A stretch of DNA of 64,000 nucleotides, from assembly GCF_000252165.1 (NCBI RefSeq), contig NZ_BAET01000014.1, positions 1 through 64,000 of the forward strand. The letters run 5' to 3'. A program made the translations under genes and the position numbers. The notes below the pieces were generated by a model. The model did no database searches and was not told the origin of the DNA. It saw nothing but the letters and a program-made list of their open reading frames with translations. Positions within the stretch are counted from its first letter, which is position 1; every line of letters begins with the position of its first letter. Shown here in pieces: positions 39,824-50,134 of the stretch. This DNA comes from Glaciecola punicea ACAM 611 (GTDB taxonomy: Bacteria; Pseudomonadota; Gammaproteobacteria; Enterobacterales; Alteromonadaceae).

Positions 39824-40792
39824 TCAAGGTACAGGCACCATAGCCAAAATTTTCTCTATAACGTGGTTAGCGGTAATCCCTTGTGCTTGGGCATGATAAC
39901 TATAAATAAGCCGGTGCCTAAGGACGTTAGGTAGTACGGTTTGAATGTCTTCAGGGCTCACAAAATCGCGTTGATGTAGCCATGCGTGCGCACGTGCGCA
40001 ACGCTCAAGGGCAATAGTAGCGCGTGGACTTGCACCAATTTCTATCCACTGGGCTAAATCGGCATCGTATTTTTCAGGTTCGCGTGTTGCCATAATCAAT
40101 TGCACCAAATAGGCTTCGGCAGCTTCTGACACATGTAATTTTAATATTTCAGTGCGCGCTTCGGCAATATTTTCTCGTGTAAGTTTGGCGTGATTGTCTA
40201 ATGGACTGCGCTTTTCTAATGAATTAATCGCTTCACTACGCGTTAGGGCTAGAATTTTATGTTCGGTAGCCGCGTCGGGGTAGTCAATTTCAACATGCAT
40301 TAAGAAACGGTCAAGCTGCGCTTCAGGCAATGGATAAGTGCCTTCTTGTTCTAAAGGATTTTGGGTTGCCATAACTAAAAATAAAGAAGGTAGCTTATAG
40401 GTGGTGCTGCCTACCGTAATTTGGCGCTCTGCCATAGCCTCTAGCAGCGCCGACTGCACTTTAGCGGGTGCGCGATTAATTTCATCAGCCAGCACTAAAT
40501 TATGAAATAGCGGGCCTTTTTGAAACACAAACTCCCCCGTTTCTGGCCGATAAATATCGGTGCCGGTTAAATCGGCAGGCAATAAATCAGGGGTAAACTG
40601 AACGCGATGAAAGTTTGCGTCTATACCGTCAGAAAGCGCGTTAACTGCTCTGGTTTTTGCCAAGCCCGGTGGGCCCTCAACGAGCAAGTGGCCGTCGGCT
40701 AGCAAGGCAATCAAAATACTTTGCGTTAAGTGCCTTTGCCCCAAAACCTGTGAATCTAAATGCTCAAGTAAGGCAGTAAATTGATTATGCAT
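39824..40792 (-). CDS. MoxR family AAA+ ATPase
   Basis: A 322-residue AAA+ chaperone-like ATPase. Walker A GPPGLAKT is at 40-47 and Walker B LVLADEIN at 99-106. QFTPDLLPADLTGTDIYRP (65-83) and ATQNPLEQEGTYPLPEAQLD are MoxR-specific. It leads the operon of DUF58, DUF4381, BatA, BatB/C and BatD. MoxR ATPases are thought to remodel VWA proteins, so the downstream VWA proteins are likely clients. That is an inference from context. Confidence 0.93.
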   Translation of the reverse strand: MHNQFTALLEHLDSQVLGQRHLTQSILIALLADGHLLVEGPPGLAKTRAVNALSDGIDANFHRVQFTPDLLPADLTGTDIYRPETGEFVFQKGPLFHNLVLADEINRAPAKVQSALLEAMAERQITVGSTTYKLPSLFLVMATQNPLEQEGTYPLPEAQLDRFLMHVEIDYPDAATEHKILALTRSEAINSLEKRSPLDNHAKLTRENIAEARTEILKLHVSEAAEAYLVQLIMATREPEKYDADLAQWIEIGASPRATIALERCARAHAWLHQRDFVSPEDIQTVLPNVLRHRLIYSYHAQAQGITANHVIEKILAMVPVP

Positions 40793-41184
40793 GTTTATTT
40801 CCCAAAAAGAAGAATTTGCTGTTGCTATCAGATATCGGTCTTAGTGGCAACAATTCAAGTGGTTCTTTCATAGCGTTTTTCAAATAATTGCTATTTACCA
40901 AGATGTAAGTGGCTGAATTCTAATGAACCGCTATGAAAGTGGTGAAGGCAGGCCACGCTTGTCAAACACACCCTTTGTGACCTGACTGCACAACAAAAGT
41001 TTCATCAGCATGTGCTTAATTTAGACCGTAAGCATTGGTTTGCTATTTTGTGTGAATTTTGGAATAATAGCATCTGACGTAGTGGTCAGACCAGATTTAT
41101 GGCAAAAGTTTCGTGCCTATTAATTTAAGTGCTATGCTCTTAGAAAGTATTCATCGACACGATTTTCTTAACCAAGGAAGCAAT
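40793..41184. promoter_or_regulatory. divergent promoter region moxR / fadI
   Basis: The 392-base gap between divergent genes contains no coding frame of its own. It holds the FadR-like operator described separately, AT-rich promoter-like stretches and the fadI ribosome site AAGGAAG. Confidence 0.5.
41083..41093. promoter_or_regulatory. FadR-type operator upstream of fadI
   Basis: TGGTCAGACCA is a perfect 11-base dyad. It is the core of the FadR consensus TGGTCNGACCA and lies 92 bases before the fadI start. FadR represses beta-oxidation genes and is released by long-chain acyl-CoA. The site is seen directly; the regulator is inferred because fadR is not in the window. Confidence 0.8.
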
Positions 41185-42495
41185 ATGCCCAAAACACAAA
41201 TGCTGAAAACCAGCGGCGGCGATCGCATCGCCATCGTTACTGGTTTACGTACCCCCTTTGCCAAAATGGCGAGTGATTTTAATGGGGTGCCTGCAGTTGA
41301 TCTCGCCAAAATAGTCGTCAACGAAATGATTATCCGGAATGACATAGACCCCGCTTTAATAGAGCAAGTCGTATATGGGCAAGTGGTGCAAATGCCGGCA
41401 GCGCCTAATATTGCGCGTGAAATTGTGTTGGGTACAGGTATGCGTGTGCAAACCGACGCTTACAGCGTATCAAGAGCATGTGCAACGAGCTTTCAGTCTA
41501 CGGTGAATATTGCTGAATCTATGCTGGCAGGTAACATTGAAGTAGGTATCGCGGGGGGCGCCGATTCAACTTCTGTATCGCCAATTGGGGTGTCAAGAAA
41601 TTTAGCGCAAGCTTTAGTTGATTTGCAAAAAGCCAAGACCATGGGCCAAAAGTTTTCAATATTTAAAAAGTTAGGGCTTAAAGATTTGATGCCGGTAGCC
41701 CCCGCCGTGGCTGAATATTCGACTGGTTTGTCGATGGGGCAAACCGCAGAGCAAATGGCAAAAACGCACAATATTGCGCGTGCCGATCAAGACGCACTTG
41801 CGCACCGCTCTCATACGCTTGCGGCTAAAAACTGGGAAAATGGCAATTTAAGCAATGAAGTCATGACTGCTTATGCCCAGCCCTACAAAAAGGCCTTTAT
41901 ATGCGACAACAATATTCGTTTTGACAGCGCATTAGATAGCTACGCTAAATTGCGTCCAGTATTTGATAAGAAGCACGGCAGCGTGACCGCCGCCACAGCA
42001 ACACCGCTTACCGACGGTGCATCAGCCGTTGTTATGATGACTGAAAGCAAAGCAAAAGCACTCGGTTATAAGCCTATTGGGTATTTGAAAAGCTATGCTT
42101 TTGCTGCCATTGACGTATGGGAAGATATGCTAATGGGACCTTCTTATGCAACGCCTATTGCACTTGAACGTGCCGGCATGAATCTAAACGATTTAACGCT
42201 AATAGAAATGCATGAAGCTTTTGCAGCACAAACCTTAGCCAACATTAAAATGTTTGCCAGTGACAAGTTTGCTAAAGAAAAGCTGGGTCGTGAAAAAGCC
42301 ACAGGTGAAATTGACATGGAAAAATTCAATGTAATGGGCAGTTCGCTTGCCTATGGTCATCCGTTCGCAGCAACCGGGACGCGTATGATTACTCAAATGC
42401 TAAATGAATTAAATCGCCGCGGCGGAGGTACAGGCTTACTAACAGCTTGTGCAGCCGGTGGACTAGGTGCAGCTATGATAGTGGAGACAGAATGA
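41185..42495 (+). CDS. fadI: 3-ketoacyl-CoA thiolase FadI
   Basis: Thiolase subunit of the anaerobic-type fatty acid beta-oxidation complex. At 436 residues it equals E. coli FadI when started at the ATG at 41185. That start has AAGGAAG upstream and matches the FadI N-terminus ([16 protein letters not shown]), so I rejected a longer open frame from 41113. The nucleophile is Cys99 (VSRACATSF). [15 protein letters not shown] and the second Cys in [11 protein letters not shown] complete the active site. Its stop overlaps the fadJ start by 4 bases. Confidence 0.96.
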   Translation: MPKTQMLKTSGGDRIAIVTGLRTPFAKMASDFNGVPAVDLAKIVVNEMIIRNDIDPALIEQVVYGQVVQMPAAPNIAREIVLGTGMRVQTDAYSVSRACATSFQSTVNIAESMLAGNIEVGIAGGADSTSVSPIGVSRNLAQALVDLQKAKTMGQKFSIFKKLGLKDLMPVAPAVAEYSTGLSMGQTAEQMAKTHNIARADQDALAHRSHTLAAKNWENGNLSNEVMTAYAQPYKKAFICDNNIRFDSALDSYAKLRPVFDKKHGSVTAATATPLTDGASAVVMMTESKAKALGYKPIGYLKSYAFAAIDVWEDMLMGPSYATPIALERAGMNLNDLTLIEMHEAFAAQTLANIKMFASDKFAKEKLGREKATGEIDMEKFNVMGSSLAYGHPFAATGTRMITQMLNELNRRGGGTGLLTACAAGGLGAAMIVETE

Positions 42496-44615
42496 TGAGT
42501 GCTTTTACTTTAGAAAAACGTGAAGACGGTATTGCCATTTTAACCATGGATGTGCCAGGCGAAAGCATGAATACCTTGAAAGGTGATTTTGGCGATGAAA
42601 TAAGCGTCATTTTAGACCAAATAGAAAGCGATGCAGACATAAAAGGCGTGGTCATCACCAGCGGTAAAAAAGATTCTTTTGTGGCGGGCGCCGACATCAG
42701 CATGTTGTCCGCATGCGATACGGTCCAAGACGCGGAAACCTTATCTAGGCAAGGCCAGTTGATATTCGACCGCATTGAAAAAATCAGAAAAACATTTGTT
42801 GCTGCCATTCATGGTCCAGCCTTAGGCGGCGGCTTAGAGCTAGCACTTGCATGTGACTATCGTGTATGTACCGACAGTGATAAAACACAGCTTGGCCTGC
42901 CTGAAGTGCAATTAGGCTTATTGCCAGGCAGCGGCGGCACACAGCGTTTACCCGCGCTTATTGGCTTGCAGCAGGCAATGAAAATGATGCTAACGGGCAA
43001 TTCTGTGCGCGCTTCCCAAGCCAAAAAGTACGGCATTGTGGATGATTGTGTGCCGGAGTCTATATTAATGGATGTGGCTGTAGGGCTTGCTGGCCAAGCG
43101 GTCAAAACGCGCACTGTGGCAAAATCCATGGTCAGCAAAGTTATTGAGAGCACTTCGTTTGGGCGTGGCATAATGTTCTCCAAAGCGCGTGAACAAACCA
43201 TGGCGCAAACAAAAGGCAACTATCCAGCGCCTATGTACATAATTGATTGCATTGAGCTTGGCCTAAAAAACCGCGAAAAAGGCTATGCTACTGAAGCGAG
43301 CTTGTTTGGTAAGCTGGTGATGACACCTGAGTCGAAACAGCTTCGTGGCGTATTTTTTGCGACCACCGAAATGAAGAAAGAAAGCGGTGCGGACGGTCTT
43401 AAACCCAAGGTTATAAAAAAAATTGGTGTGTTAGGCGGCGGTCTTATGGGCGGCGGGATTGCATTTGTCAGTGCCACTAAAGCAAGCGTGCCCGTGCGTA
43501 TAAAAGACATTAATGAACACGGTATTGCCAGTGCGATGAAGTATAGCTATGACATTTTAAATAAGAAAGTTAAAAAGCGCTTCATGCTGTTGTCACAAAT
43601 GCAAAGACAAATGGCCAACATTACTGGGTGCTTAGATTACTCCGGCTATAAGTCAGTTGATATGGCAATAGAAGCGGTATTTGAGGATGTAAACTTGAAG
43701 CAGACGATGGTGGCAGAAATAGAAGAGCACTGCCACGAAAACACTATTTTTGCTTCAAACACCTCCTCAATTCCCATCGCCGATATTGCAGCAAAAGCCA
43801 AGCGACCTGAAAATGTGGTTGGCTTGCACTATTTTTCGCCGGTAGACAAAATGCCACTGGTAGAAGTAATAGGGCATGAAGGCACTTCGCCGCAAACCAT
43901 AGCTACCACGGTAGGGTTTGCTAAACGTCAGGGCAAAACTCCCATTGTGGTAAAAGATGGTGCAGGCTTTTATGTAAATAGAATACTCGCCCCTTATATG
44001 AGTGAAGCCGGATTTTTGGCAATGGAAGGTCAGCCCATTAACGCTATAGACCAAGCGCTAGTTAAGTTTGGCTTTCCGGTAGGGCCCTTTAAACTGTTAG
44101 ATGAGGTGGGTATTGATGTAGGTACCAAAATTATTCCTATACTGATGAATCAATTTGGTGAACGTTTTGCATCACCTGATGCATTTGAAAAGCTGCTTGA
44201 AAATGACAGAAAGGGCAAGAAAAACGGCTCTGGTTTTTACAAGTATTCAGGCAAAGCAAACAGCAAAGACAGCGGTAAGAAAGTGGATGAATCTGTCTAC
44301 ACACTCCTTGGCATAACGCCTGTCAGCAAATACACTGATTCAAGCGTGGCAGAGCGATGTCTATTATTAATGCTTAACGAGGCGGCTATGTGCCTAGAGG
44401 AAGGCGTCATTAGAAGTGCCCGCGACGGCGACATAGGCGCTATATTTGGTATTGGTTTCCCGCCGTTTAGAGGCGGTCCATTTAGGTATATGGATGAACT
44501 AGGCATAGATCACGTGGTGTCTAGATTAGAGCACTATGCAACAAGTTATAGTGAGAAATATACTCCTGCGGCGATACTGCTTGAAATGCGCGATGAGAAG
44601 CGTAATTTTTACTAA
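42492..44615 (+). CDS. fadJ: multifunctional fatty acid oxidation subunit FadJ
   Basis: Enoyl-CoA hydratase/isomerase and 3-hydroxyacyl-CoA dehydrogenase. The N-terminal crotonase domain has its two glutamates, Glu116 (LGGGLELA) and Glu138 ([15 protein letters not shown]). From about 318 the NAD domain begins with [14 protein letters not shown], followed by [15 protein letters not shown] and the C-terminal dehydrogenase helices. Total 707 residues from ATGATG, close to E. coli FadJ (714). The start overlaps the fadI stop (ATGA). A terminator follows at 44666. Confidence 0.96.
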   Translation: MMSAFTLEKREDGIAILTMDVPGESMNTLKGDFGDEISVILDQIESDADIKGVVITSGKKDSFVAGADISMLSACDTVQDAETLSRQGQLIFDRIEKIRKTFVAAIHGPALGGGLELALACDYRVCTDSDKTQLGLPEVQLGLLPGSGGTQRLPALIGLQQAMKMMLTGNSVRASQAKKYGIVDDCVPESILMDVAVGLAGQAVKTRTVAKSMVSKVIESTSFGRGIMFSKAREQTMAQTKGNYPAPMYIIDCIELGLKNREKGYATEASLFGKLVMTPESKQLRGVFFATTEMKKESGADGLKPKVIKKIGVLGGGLMGGGIAFVSATKASVPVRIKDINEHGIASAMKYSYDILNKKVKKRFMLLSQMQRQMANITGCLDYSGYKSVDMAIEAVFEDVNLKQTMVAEIEEHCHENTIFASNTSSIPIADIAAKAKRPENVVGLHYFSPVDKMPLVEVIGHEGTSPQTIATTVGFAKRQGKTPIVVKDGAGFYVNRILAPYMSEAGFLAMEGQPINAIDQALVKFGFPVGPFKLLDEVGIDVGTKIIPILMNQFGERFASPDAFEKLLENDRKGKKNGSGFYKYSGKANSKDSGKKVDESVYTLLGITPVSKYTDSSVAERCLLLMLNEAAMCLEEGVIRSARDGDIGAIFGIGFPPFRGGPFRYMDELGIDHVVSRLEHYATSYSEKYTPAAILLEMRDEKRNFY

Positions 44616-44665
44616 TACCGTTATGCTTTGTCTTTATTGATTAAACGTTTTTAATACTTATATTG

Positions 44666-44696
44666 TGCGCTATTTTATAGATAGCGCATTTTTTTT
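44666..44696 (+). terminator. rho-independent terminator after fadJ
   Basis: TGCGCTAT pairs perfectly with ATAGCGCA around a 7-base loop and is followed by eight T. It closes the fadIJ operon. Confidence 0.92.
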
Positions 44697-45239
44697 ACCG
44701 AAACATATTTATCTGCGATTTGCTTAAACTTATGGGGGGGGTAATCATTGCTAAACGCACGCCGTTTTTAAGCGTGTGACAAGCATTAAAAACAGTAGTG
44801 AAGTGGTGTTTTGCAATTGTAAACCCCTAAATGTGTAGTTATGATAGCAAGCATCGTTGCTAGCTTATATTCACGAAACAAGTCATATTGCCGTTAACAT
44901 ATAGTTTGTTAATAAATAATGCGGCTTATAAAAAGGCCGCAGACATAAGTGAAACGAGCAAAAATAGCAGCGGCACGTTTGCTCTATTACCCTATAAATT
45001 TATTTATCATGCAGCGACTGTGGTTTACTTAGTTCGGTAACAACTATACAAAATTATACAGCAGGTTAATTGACACGATATAAGCAAGATTACGAATAAA
45101 CATTATATCGTCACCTCTATTTATAGGAGTGAATCAATTCACACTATGGGATAAGCCAAAGTAAACCCGCAAAGTTTATAAGCACTTTATCCGCGAGCAA
45201 CAAATAACAATGAACTCATTTAAATGGTGATAAAGCGAT
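44697..45239. other. intergenic region between fadJ and sixA
   Basis: No gene with a start codon is seen. The region holds a G8 run at 44734-44741, an imperfect GCGGC/GCCGC dyad at 44921-44940 and a GTGAAT-CA-ATTCAC dyad at 45129-45142, upstream of sixA. A plus-strand frame of about 50 codons across 44870-45030 lacks ATG and is probably chance. Confidence 0.5.
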
Positions 45240-45770
45240 ATGCTATTAATTATAATGCGGCACGGTGAGGCGGTTGAATATGCAAAGCCAGATCGTGCTC
45301 GCAGCCTCACAAACGTTGGTGTGCAGCAAAGTGAAAATGTAGGCAGATGGTTAAATCAACATTTAGCCGGTATAAGCACATATAGTGAAATTACCGATGT
45401 AATGAAGGCTGGAAATACTAATGTTAAGTCAAGCATAGATTTAGCCTTAGTTAGTCCATATTTTCGAACGCAGCAGACATTTCGGGGTGTGGCCAAACAC
45501 ATCAAAGTGTTAAATGAAAAAACCACTGATGCACTCACACCAATTGCAAGTGCGCAGCAAAGCGCTGATGTAATACATGATTATGCAACCAGCACAGATG
45601 CGCCAAAGAGCATGTTAATTGTGACTCACATGCCGCTAGTGAGTCTTTTGTCGAGGCTGCTTTGTGTAAACATAAATGATCAGTATTTTGAACCAGCTGA
45701 CACCTTGCTTATCGACTACAAAGGCAGCACCGCGATAGGCAAAAAGTTAGCGATGTTTCAGGGTGTATAG
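45240..45770 (+). CDS. sixA: phosphohistidine phosphatase SixA
   Basis: Histidine-phosphatase superfamily enzyme that dephosphorylates phosphohistidine proteins in the cytoplasm. The catalytic RHG motif is at 7-9 (IIMRHGEA) and the second His is 130 (IVTHMP). At 176 residues it is longer than E. coli SixA (161), mostly because of an insertion at about 44-66. It lies downstream of fadJ as in E. coli, though with a terminator and a long gap between. No clear AGGAG site; the gene begins at the ATG after TAAAGCGAT. Confidence 0.88.
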   Translation: MLLIIMRHGEAVEYAKPDRARSLTNVGVQQSENVGRWLNQHLAGISTYSEITDVMKAGNTNVKSSIDLALVSPYFRTQQTFRGVAKHIKVLNEKTTDALTPIASAQQSADVIHDYATSTDAPKSMLIVTHMPLVSLLSRLLCVNINDQYFEPADTLLIDYKGSTAIGKKLAMFQGV

Positions 45771-45835
45771 CCAGCGAAGGTCAGCATTATGCAAAAATTA
45801 ACGTGGCCATTAGCGCTCGCATGCTGATACAGTGC

Positions 45836-47140
45836 TTAGCTATTGCGCTGACCGCTAACATCATCTATGGGTGCCTTGTAAAACTCAGGAATAATTCGCA
45901 CCGTCTTAATCATATTGTCAGACAGTTCAATGATTTCAACCGGGTAGCCCGCTAGGCGCAAACCTACCTGTGCTTCAGGCATCTCTTGTAAAAACTCTAG
46001 AATTAGACCATTGAGCGTTTTAGGGCCGTTTATTGGAAATGCCCAATTGAGCTCTTTGTTGAGTTCACGAATGTTGGCACTACCGTCAACAAAAAAGCTA
46101 CCGTCGCTTTGTTCAAGCGCTTCTTTACTATGGTCGGGTGCCACTGAGGTAGTAAAATCACCAATAATTTCTTCTAAAATATCTTCCAAGGTCATCAGAC
46201 CTTGAATGTCTCCGTACTCATCCACCACCAAACCTATGCGTTCACGCTGGGCCTGCATTTTATACATAAGTGTATGCAGGGGAGTGGAGTCGGGTGTGAA
46301 AAATATTTTGCGTGCTGCCCTTAGCATTGTGGCTTTCGTAAACTGGTCTTTTGCTAATAAACGTAACGCATCGCGCACGTGCATAAAGCCTACCGCGTCA
46401 TCTACGCTATCGCGATAAAGCAATACGCGGGTGTGCTGAGAATGCGTTAATTGTTTTTGAATAACTCTCCAATCATCGTTTATATCTATGGCGTAAATAT
46501 CGCTACGCGGCACCATAATATCTTCCGCGGTAACTTTTTCTAAATCAAGAATACTAACTAACATTTCTTGGTGTTTCTGGGGTATTAAAGAGCCTGCTTC
46601 ATATACTACGGTGCGCAGCTCCTCTTGACTTAAAGCTGTATCTGAACGACTTACCGGATTGATACGCAAAAGCATTAACACGCCGTTAGTAATCAAGTTA
46701 ATTAATTTTACTAAAGGGGTAAACAAAAACATAAGAGGAATAAGAATGAAGGAGCTAGGAAAAGCTATTTTTTCTGGATACAGGGCGGCGTAAGTCTTCG
46801 GTGTTACCTCAGCAAATACAAGTATCACGATGGTTAACACACCGGTCGCTATTAAGGGTCCAAAATCGGGGCCATACAGGCGAATACACACAATTGTGGC
46901 AATAGTAGTTGCCGCAATATTAACTAAATTGTTGCCTATTAAGATTAAGCCGATTAAGCGGTCGGGACGATTAAGTAGTTTCTGCACGCGCAGGGCGCCT
47001 GCTTTGCCTTCATTAGCTAAATGCTTCAAGCGGTAGCGATTCAGGCTCATCAGACCCGTCTCTGAACTAGAGAAATAAGCTGACATAAAAATGAGTACAC
47101 CCAGCACAATTAGCAGGGTAGAAGTGTCTATAGAGCTCAA
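45836..47140 (-). CDS. yfjD: CNNM/CBS domain transporter-like protein YfjD (HlyC/CorC family)
   Basis: A 434-residue inner-membrane protein of the CNNM (DUF21) family. Four hydrophobic segments lie in the first 150 residues. Paired CBS domains follow (MVPRSDIYAID.. and VDEYGDIQGLMTLEDILEEI), then a C-terminal CorC_HlyC domain. Family members are linked to Mg/Co transport or its control. It sits next to ypjD on the same strand and both diverge from ffh, as in E. coli. Confidence 0.92.
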   Translation of the reverse strand: MSSIDTSTLLIVLGVLIFMSAYFSSSETGLMSLNRYRLKHLANEGKAGALRVQKLLNRPDRLIGLILIGNNLVNIAATTIATIVCIRLYGPDFGPLIATGVLTIVILVFAEVTPKTYAALYPEKIAFPSSFILIPLMFLFTPLVKLINLITNGVLMLLRINPVSRSDTALSQEELRTVVYEAGSLIPQKHQEMLVSILDLEKVTAEDIMVPRSDIYAIDINDDWRVIQKQLTHSQHTRVLLYRDSVDDAVGFMHVRDALRLLAKDQFTKATMLRAARKIFFTPDSTPLHTLMYKMQAQRERIGLVVDEYGDIQGLMTLEDILEEIIGDFTTSVAPDHSKEALEQSDGSFFVDGSANIRELNKELNWAFPINGPKTLNGLILEFLQEMPEAQVGLRLAGYPVEIIELSDNMIKTVRIIPEFYKAPIDDVSGQRNS

Positions 47141-47204
47141 TTAAGCATTCCTAAGATAATGTGTGAAATAAGATGAGCATAAACGTTATGCTTGAGCGAT
47201 CATG

Positions 47205-48011
47205 TTAAGTCAACAAGAAATCTTTTACTAGTCGGCTGCCAAAATAGCCTAGCGTGAGCAAAAATAAGCCTAAAAAGTTAAAAATAATGGTACTGCGAGC
47301 TTTTAAGCCAATAAAGTGGTGAAGGCCAATACACAGTGTGTAGCAGCACAATGCAATGCTGGACAGGATAGTTTTATGCGCATAGCCTTCTGTAAGCATA
47401 TTAGGGATAAATATAAATCCGCTAACCAGTGCTAAAAACAACAACACTGTGCCTAAGCTCATAAGCTGCAATAAAATGCGTTCTACCGACTGCAGAGGCG
47501 GCAGATGTCCGCCTATCATAGTGCGACTCTTTTGCTTTAACTGATGTTTAATATAGGCTAGTTGACAAGCGTATAGCATACTTATGCTAAGCAAACCAAA
47601 GGCTACCAGCGATAGTAGTATATGGGCAATCATGCCAACCGACATCGTGACAGTAATGCCGGTGGTAGCCGGGAAAAATAGATCGATTAAGATAATGAAG
47701 GCAGATACAAAGCATACAACGGGCAAAAACAACAAGTTTCTAATAAATTTGTGAGTAATAAACATAGTGAGTGTGACTAACCAAGCCAGCATGGTGGCGA
47801 CAAAAGATAGGCTCAGTTGTTCACCGCTGTGCTGCTGCGTGCTTAAAAAAAGAATACCAAGATGACCAATTAGTGCCAGCATCAGTGAAGGTTGTGCGTA
47901 CTTTATAAGAGTGGAGGATTGCTTGAAAAACTGTTGTACATAAAGCGAACCAGCGCAAATATAACAGACAAGCGAAAATGCAAACGCTAAATAGGAGAGT
48001 AAAGTGCTCAT
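47205..48011 (-). CDS. ypjD: cytochrome c assembly-like membrane protein YpjD (CcsA family)
   Basis: A 268-residue protein with about eight membrane helices. It belongs to the CcsA/CcmC-like heme-handling family, with conserved His in the helix near ALCCYTLCIGLHHFIGLKA cut here by hydrophobic runs, and a Trp-poor loop unlike true CcmC. E. coli YpjD has the same position between ffh and yfjD. Its biochemical role is not settled. Confidence 0.88.
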   Translation of the reverse strand: MSTLLSYLAFAFSLVCYICAGSLYVQQFFKQSSTLIKYAQPSLMLALIGHLGILFLSTQQHSGEQLSLSFVATMLAWLVTLTMFITHKFIRNLLFLPVVCFVSAFIILIDLFFPATTGITVTMSVGMIAHILLSLVAFGLLSISMLYACQLAYIKHQLKQKSRTMIGGHLPPLQSVERILLQLMSLGTVLLFLALVSGFIFIPNMLTEGYAHKTILSSIALCCYTLCIGLHHFIGLKARSTIIFNFLGLFLLTLGYFGSRLVKDFLLT

Positions 48012-48177
48012 GAGCGATGGACCTTTGAGGTGGGTTTCACGCGTTAATTCCTTGTGCAGCGCTGCTGCGAATTGCCGAGAATATAGTAATTATCAATAAA
48101 TCTAACGCAACCGTTACGATCACGCTAGGCTTATTGTATACTGATTACCAAATTAGAAAATACTAAATTGATGATTT

Positions 48178-49617
48178 ATGTTCCAGAATCTTACTGACCG
48201 CTTAGGTCAAACCCTAAAAAACATTAGTGGCAAAGGTCGTTTGACCGACGACAACATTAAAGACACGCTGCGCGAAGTACGCATGGCCTTGCTTGAAGCA
48301 GACGTAGCCTTGAGCGTAGTGAAAGACTTTATTGAAAAAGTTAAAACCCGTGCGCTGGGGATTGAGGTCTCAAAAAGTCTGAAGCCAGGGCAAATGTTTA
48401 TTAAAGTGGTTCAAGACGAGCTCGAAAATGTTTTAGGTGACGGTTCGCAAGGCTTAAATTTAGCCGCCACGCCGCCTGCGGTTATAATGCTAGCAGGTTT
48501 ACAAGGCGCGGGTAAGACCACTAGCGTCGGTAAACTTTCGAAGTATTTAACAGAGCGTGAAAAGAAAAAAGTCTTAGTAGTTAGCGCCGATGTGTATCGC
48601 CCCGCGGCTATAAAGCAGTTGCAAACCTTGTCTGAAGAAGTCGGCGTAGAATGTTTCCCATCCAACATGATGCAAAAACCGGTGGATATAGTTAAAGCTG
48701 CTATTAAGCATGCGAAAATGCAGTTTTTTGATGTGCTTATTGTCGACACCGCGGGTCGTTTGGCGGTTGACGAAAAAATGATGGACGAAATTAAGCAGCT
48801 TCACGCGGCGGTTAACCCTGTTGAGACGCTGTTTGTTGTAGACGCCATGACCGGTCAAGATGCGGCGAACACTGCAAAAGCGTTTAATGAAACTCTGCCT
48901 CTAACCGGCGTTATTTTAACTAAAGCCGACGGCGATGCGCGCGGCGGAGCAGCTTTATCGGTTAAGCAAATTACCGGTAAACCGATTAAGTTTTTAGGCA
49001 TGGGCGAAAAGCTTGATGCCTTAGAGCCTTTCCACCCCCAGCGTATTGCCTCGCGTATATTAGGCATGGGCGATGTGCTTAGCCTAATTGAAGATGTAGA
49101 GCGCAAGGTAGACAAAGACGCCGCTGCGCGCGTAGCCAAAAAGATCCAAACCGGTAAAGGCTTTAATTTACAAGATTTTAAAGAACAGCTTGCACAAATG
49201 CGTAGCATGGGCGGGATGGCGTCGCTTATGGACAAAATGCCCGGCATGGGAGGCATGAGCGCGAAAGTTAAAGATCAGGCTAACGACAAGCAGTTCATTC
49301 AAATGGAAGCAATTATTAACTCCATGACCCCGGGTGAGCGCGATCGCCCTGACGTAATCAAAGGCTCTCGTAAGCGCCGTATTGCCGCAGGCTCAGGCAC
49401 TCAAATTCAAGACGTTAATCGTTTATTGAAGCAGTTTATGCAAATGCAAAAAATGATGAAGAAAATGGGCGGCGGTAAAATGAAGAATATGATGCGCGGC
49501 ATGGGCGGTATGATGGGCGGTGGTGGTATGCCAGGCGCAGGTGGAATGTCCGGTGGCGGCATGCCCTCAGGCATGAAATTACCACCGGGCATGGGCAATT
49601 TTGGCCGTAAGAAATAA
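48178..49617 (+). CDS. ffh: signal recognition particle protein Ffh
   Basis: GTPase that binds signal sequences and 4.5S RNA for co-translational targeting. The NG domain has GLQGAGKTT (107-115), DTAGRL, TKADGDARGG and the GMGEKLDALEPF region. The M domain follows from about 330 and ends in an unusually Gly/Met-rich tail (GGMMGGGGMPGAGGM). At 479 residues it is longer than E. coli Ffh (453), the difference being this tail. It reads divergently from ypjD, with an intergenic promoter region of 166 bases. Confidence 0.97.
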   Translation: MFQNLTDRLGQTLKNISGKGRLTDDNIKDTLREVRMALLEADVALSVVKDFIEKVKTRALGIEVSKSLKPGQMFIKVVQDELENVLGDGSQGLNLAATPPAVIMLAGLQGAGKTTSVGKLSKYLTEREKKKVLVVSADVYRPAAIKQLQTLSEEVGVECFPSNMMQKPVDIVKAAIKHAKMQFFDVLIVDTAGRLAVDEKMMDEIKQLHAAVNPVETLFVVDAMTGQDAANTAKAFNETLPLTGVILTKADGDARGGAALSVKQITGKPIKFLGMGEKLDALEPFHPQRIASRILGMGDVLSLIEDVERKVDKDAAARVAKKIQTGKGFNLQDFKEQLAQMRSMGGMASLMDKMPGMGGMSAKVKDQANDKQFIQMEAIINSMTPGERDRPDVIKGSRKRRIAAGSGTQIQDVNRLLKQFMQMQKMMKKMGGGKMKNMMRGMGGMMGGGGMPGAGGMSGGGMPSGMKLPPGMGNFGRKK

Positions 49618-49637
49618 GCAATCAGCGACGTTTTTTG

Positions 49638-49667
49638 GTGCTAAGCGCTTTTTACAGAGCTTAGCAC
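49638..49667 (+). terminator. hairpin after ffh, possible terminator
   Basis: GTGCTAAGC pairs perfectly with GCTTAGCAC across a 12-base loop. No U-run follows, only TAAGTTCTTCCTT, so termination is uncertain. Confidence 0.5.
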
Positions 49668-49855
49668 TAAGTTCTTCCTTACTAGCAGCAAGCCTTCTTT
49701 ATAGCGTTAATCAATCGTACGCTAGCAAACACTTTGTCTAAACTCGTTATACTGCTTGCATTCACAGGCTAAATAAGTATACTTCGCGCTCTCTTTTTCC
49801 CATCTTGAGAAGAAGGGTTTGTTAACGGTAACGTTACAACGAGTTTGAGGCATAT

Positions 49856-50104
49856 ATGGTTACTATTCGTTTACAGCGTGGTGGTGCGAAAAAGCGCCCA
49901 TTTTATCAAGTGGTTGTTGCTGACAGCCGTCGTTCACGTAATGGCAAATTTATTGAAAACATTGGTTTTTTCAATCCAACTGCACAAGGTCAATCTGAGA
50001 AACTTCGTTTAGATCTTGAGCGTGTTGAATATTGGACTGGTCAAGGTGCAAGTTTGTCTGAGCGTGTTGCGCGTTTGGTAAAAGATGCAAAAGTTGCGGC
50101 TTAA
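49856..50104 (+). CDS. rpsP: 30S ribosomal protein S16
   Basis: Small-subunit ribosomal protein of 82 residues, the same length as E. coli S16. The start [20 protein letters not shown] is the family signature. First gene of the conserved rpsP-rimM-trmD-rplS operon. A perfect GTAACGTTAC dyad lies 20-30 bases before the start codon, in a likely leader position. Confidence 0.98.
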   Translation: MVTIRLQRGGAKKRPFYQVVVADSRRSRNGKFIENIGFFNPTAQGQSEKLRLDLERVEYWTGQGASLSERVARLVKDAKVAA

Positions 50105-50134
50105 CGGTCCAGCTATTGTTGGTTTGGAGTAAAA

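Noticed and set aside
44734-44741. G8 homopolymer as a phase-variation tract
   Set aside because: It lies in an intergenic region more than 450 bases from any start codon, with no gene to switch.
44870-45030. Open plus-strand frame of about 50 codons
   Set aside because: It has no ATG or GTG start, no ribosome site and no recognisable motif.
45129-45142. GTGAAT-CA-ATTCAC dyad before sixA as an operator
   Set aside because: Short AT-rich dyads are expected by chance and no known regulator motif fits.
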